Assembly (NCBI GenBank): GCA_015711895.1
Contig: MU158579.1
Span: 4,843 to 26,971 of the forward strand
Source of the DNA: Candidatus Solincola tengchongensis
GTDB lineage: Bacteria; Actinomycetota; Geothermincolia; Geothermincolales; RBG-13-55-18
DNA length: 22,129 bases
Direction of reading: 5' to 3'
Part shown: positions 21,512 through 22,129 of the stretch, one piece after another
Layout: every line of letters begins with the position of its first letter
Position numbering within the stretch: position 1 is the first letter of the stretch
Made by a program: the position numbers and the translations under genes
The notes under the pieces: generated by a model
The model's input: the letters and a program-made list of their open reading frames with translations, nothing else
The model's database searches: none
What the model was told of the DNA's origin: nothing

Positions 21512-22129
21512 TTATCCCTTCATCACCGCCACTGGTCTCATGCGGGCCACACGACGGGAGATGCCCGCCCCTTCGCATATTTCCACCACAGCACGCACGT
21601 CCTTGTAGGCCTCCGGCGCCTCCTCCGCCAGCCCCGAAAGCTGGGCCGCTCGCACGAGGATGCCCATCCTCTCCAGCCTCCTCTTTAGCTCCTCGCCTCT
21701 CACCTGCTTCTTGGCCGCCTTCCTGCTCATGGTCCTCCCGGCGCCGTGGCAGGTTGAGCCGAAGCTCTTCTCCAGGGCTTCCTGGGTCCCCACCAGGACA
21801 TAGGAATGGCTTCCCATATCCCCGGGGATGATCACCGGCTGGCCGGTGCCGGAGTACCTCTCCGGCACCTCCGGCCTCGTGCCCGGGAAGGCACGGGTGG
21901 CTCCTTTGCGGTGCACCATGAGGGTCAAGCGTTTGCCGTCCACCACATGCTCCTCGATCTTGGCCAGGTTGTGTGATATGTCGTAGAGGACGTGCATCCC
22001 AAGGTTCCGTGCCCCTGACCGGAAGGTCCTCTCGAAACATTCCCTTATCCAGTGGGTTATGGCCTCGCGGTTGCACATGGCGAAGTTGGCGGCACAGGCC
22101 ATGGCCGCCAGGTAGTCGCGGCCCTCCCG
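21512..22129 (-). CDS. rtcB: RNA ligase RtcB, C-terminal part (5' end outside window)
   Basis: The frame is open at the window edge (REGRDYLAAM...) and gives 205 residues of the RtcB C-terminal half. Hallmarks are ANFAMCNR, YDISHNLAKIEEH (metal-binding His), VHRKGATRAFPG, GSHSYVLVGT and STCHGAGRTMSR. In the last, the His of HGAGR is the residue guanylylated during catalysis. RtcB joins 2',3'-cyclic phosphate or 3'-phosphate RNA ends to 5'-OH ends using GTP and manganese, in RNA repair or tRNA splicing. All visible key residues are intact. No archease gene is seen here, but the upstream side is cut off. Confidence 0.96.
   Translation of the reverse strand, partial: REGRDYLAAMACAANFAMCNREAITHWIRECFERTFRSGARNLGMHVLYDISHNLAKIEEHVVDGKRLTLMVHRKGATRAFPGTRPEVPERYSGTGQPVIIPGDMGSHSYVLVGTQEALEKSFGSTCHGAGRTMSRKAAKKQVRGEELKRRLERMGILVRAAQLSGLAEEAPEAYKDVRAVVEICEGAGISRRVARMRPVAVMKG

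Overview
The window is a GC-rich bacterial chromosome segment. It carries strong Shine-Dalgarno sequences, frequent TTG starts, lipoproteins without a visible outer-membrane apparatus, tRNAs with encoded CCA ends and a polyprenol-phosphomannose-type GT-C mannosyltransferase. Several proteins are rich in iron-sulfur or cysteine motifs: an anaerobic-type glycerol-3-phosphate dehydrogenase set, a NapH-like polyferredoxin and a C_GCAxxG_C_C protein. Together these suggest an anaerobic, deep-branching actinobacterial lineage (for example Geothermincolia-like). That placement is inference; no rRNA or marker gene is present to prove it.

Layout. 1-1619 (-): 5' part of a large lipoprotein alpha/beta hydrolase, open at the window edge, with a good promoter. 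1976-2660 (+): SlyD-like FKBP prolyl isomerase and a small basic ORF, ending in a nested hairpin/terminator. 2717-2990: a non-coding, hairpin-rich stretch that could be a structured RNA. 2991-4259 (-): GT4 glycosyltransferase, probably leaderless. 4592-5692 (+): zinc-ribbon, single-TM protein with an external domain. 6055-6131 (-): tRNA-Arg(ACG). 6412-7238 (-): secreted coiled-coil protein plus a small lipoprotein. 7473-8480 (-): CXXC mini-protein of the CD1871A type plus a polyferredoxin. 8908-9001 (-): tRNA-Ser(GGA). 9152-9682 (-): C_GCAxxG_C_C protein. 10009-10959 (+): ROK sugar kinase. 11219-12349 (-): two half-size ArsP-like permeases behind an operator-like promoter. 12685-12951 (+): SHOCT protein. 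13040-16318 (-): overlapping three-gene anaerobic glycerol-3-phosphate oxidation cluster. 16482-17303 (-): multi-cluster iron-sulfur protein. 17766-20447 (+): PQQ-type beta-propeller and MptB-like mannosyltransferase. 20700-20776 (-): tRNA-Ile(GAT). 20888-22129 (-): lipoprotein and the C-terminal part of RtcB.

How the genes fit together. The glp cluster would oxidise glycerol-3-phosphate anaerobically and hand electrons through an FAD/NAD oxidoreductase and a Cys-rich DUF1667 protein. The neighbouring iron-sulfur protein and the polyferredoxin/CXXC pair point to further membrane-linked low-potential electron transfer. The mannosyltransferase, GT4 enzyme and lipoproteins belong to envelope building. 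The most interesting unexplained items are the structured stretch at 2717-2990, the split permease whose halves are paralogues, the CXXC/polyferredoxin pair, a tRNA-Arg with a weak anticodon stem, and a hairpin-linked repeat found twice. No CRISPR array, transposase, integrase or recognised riboswitch is visible.
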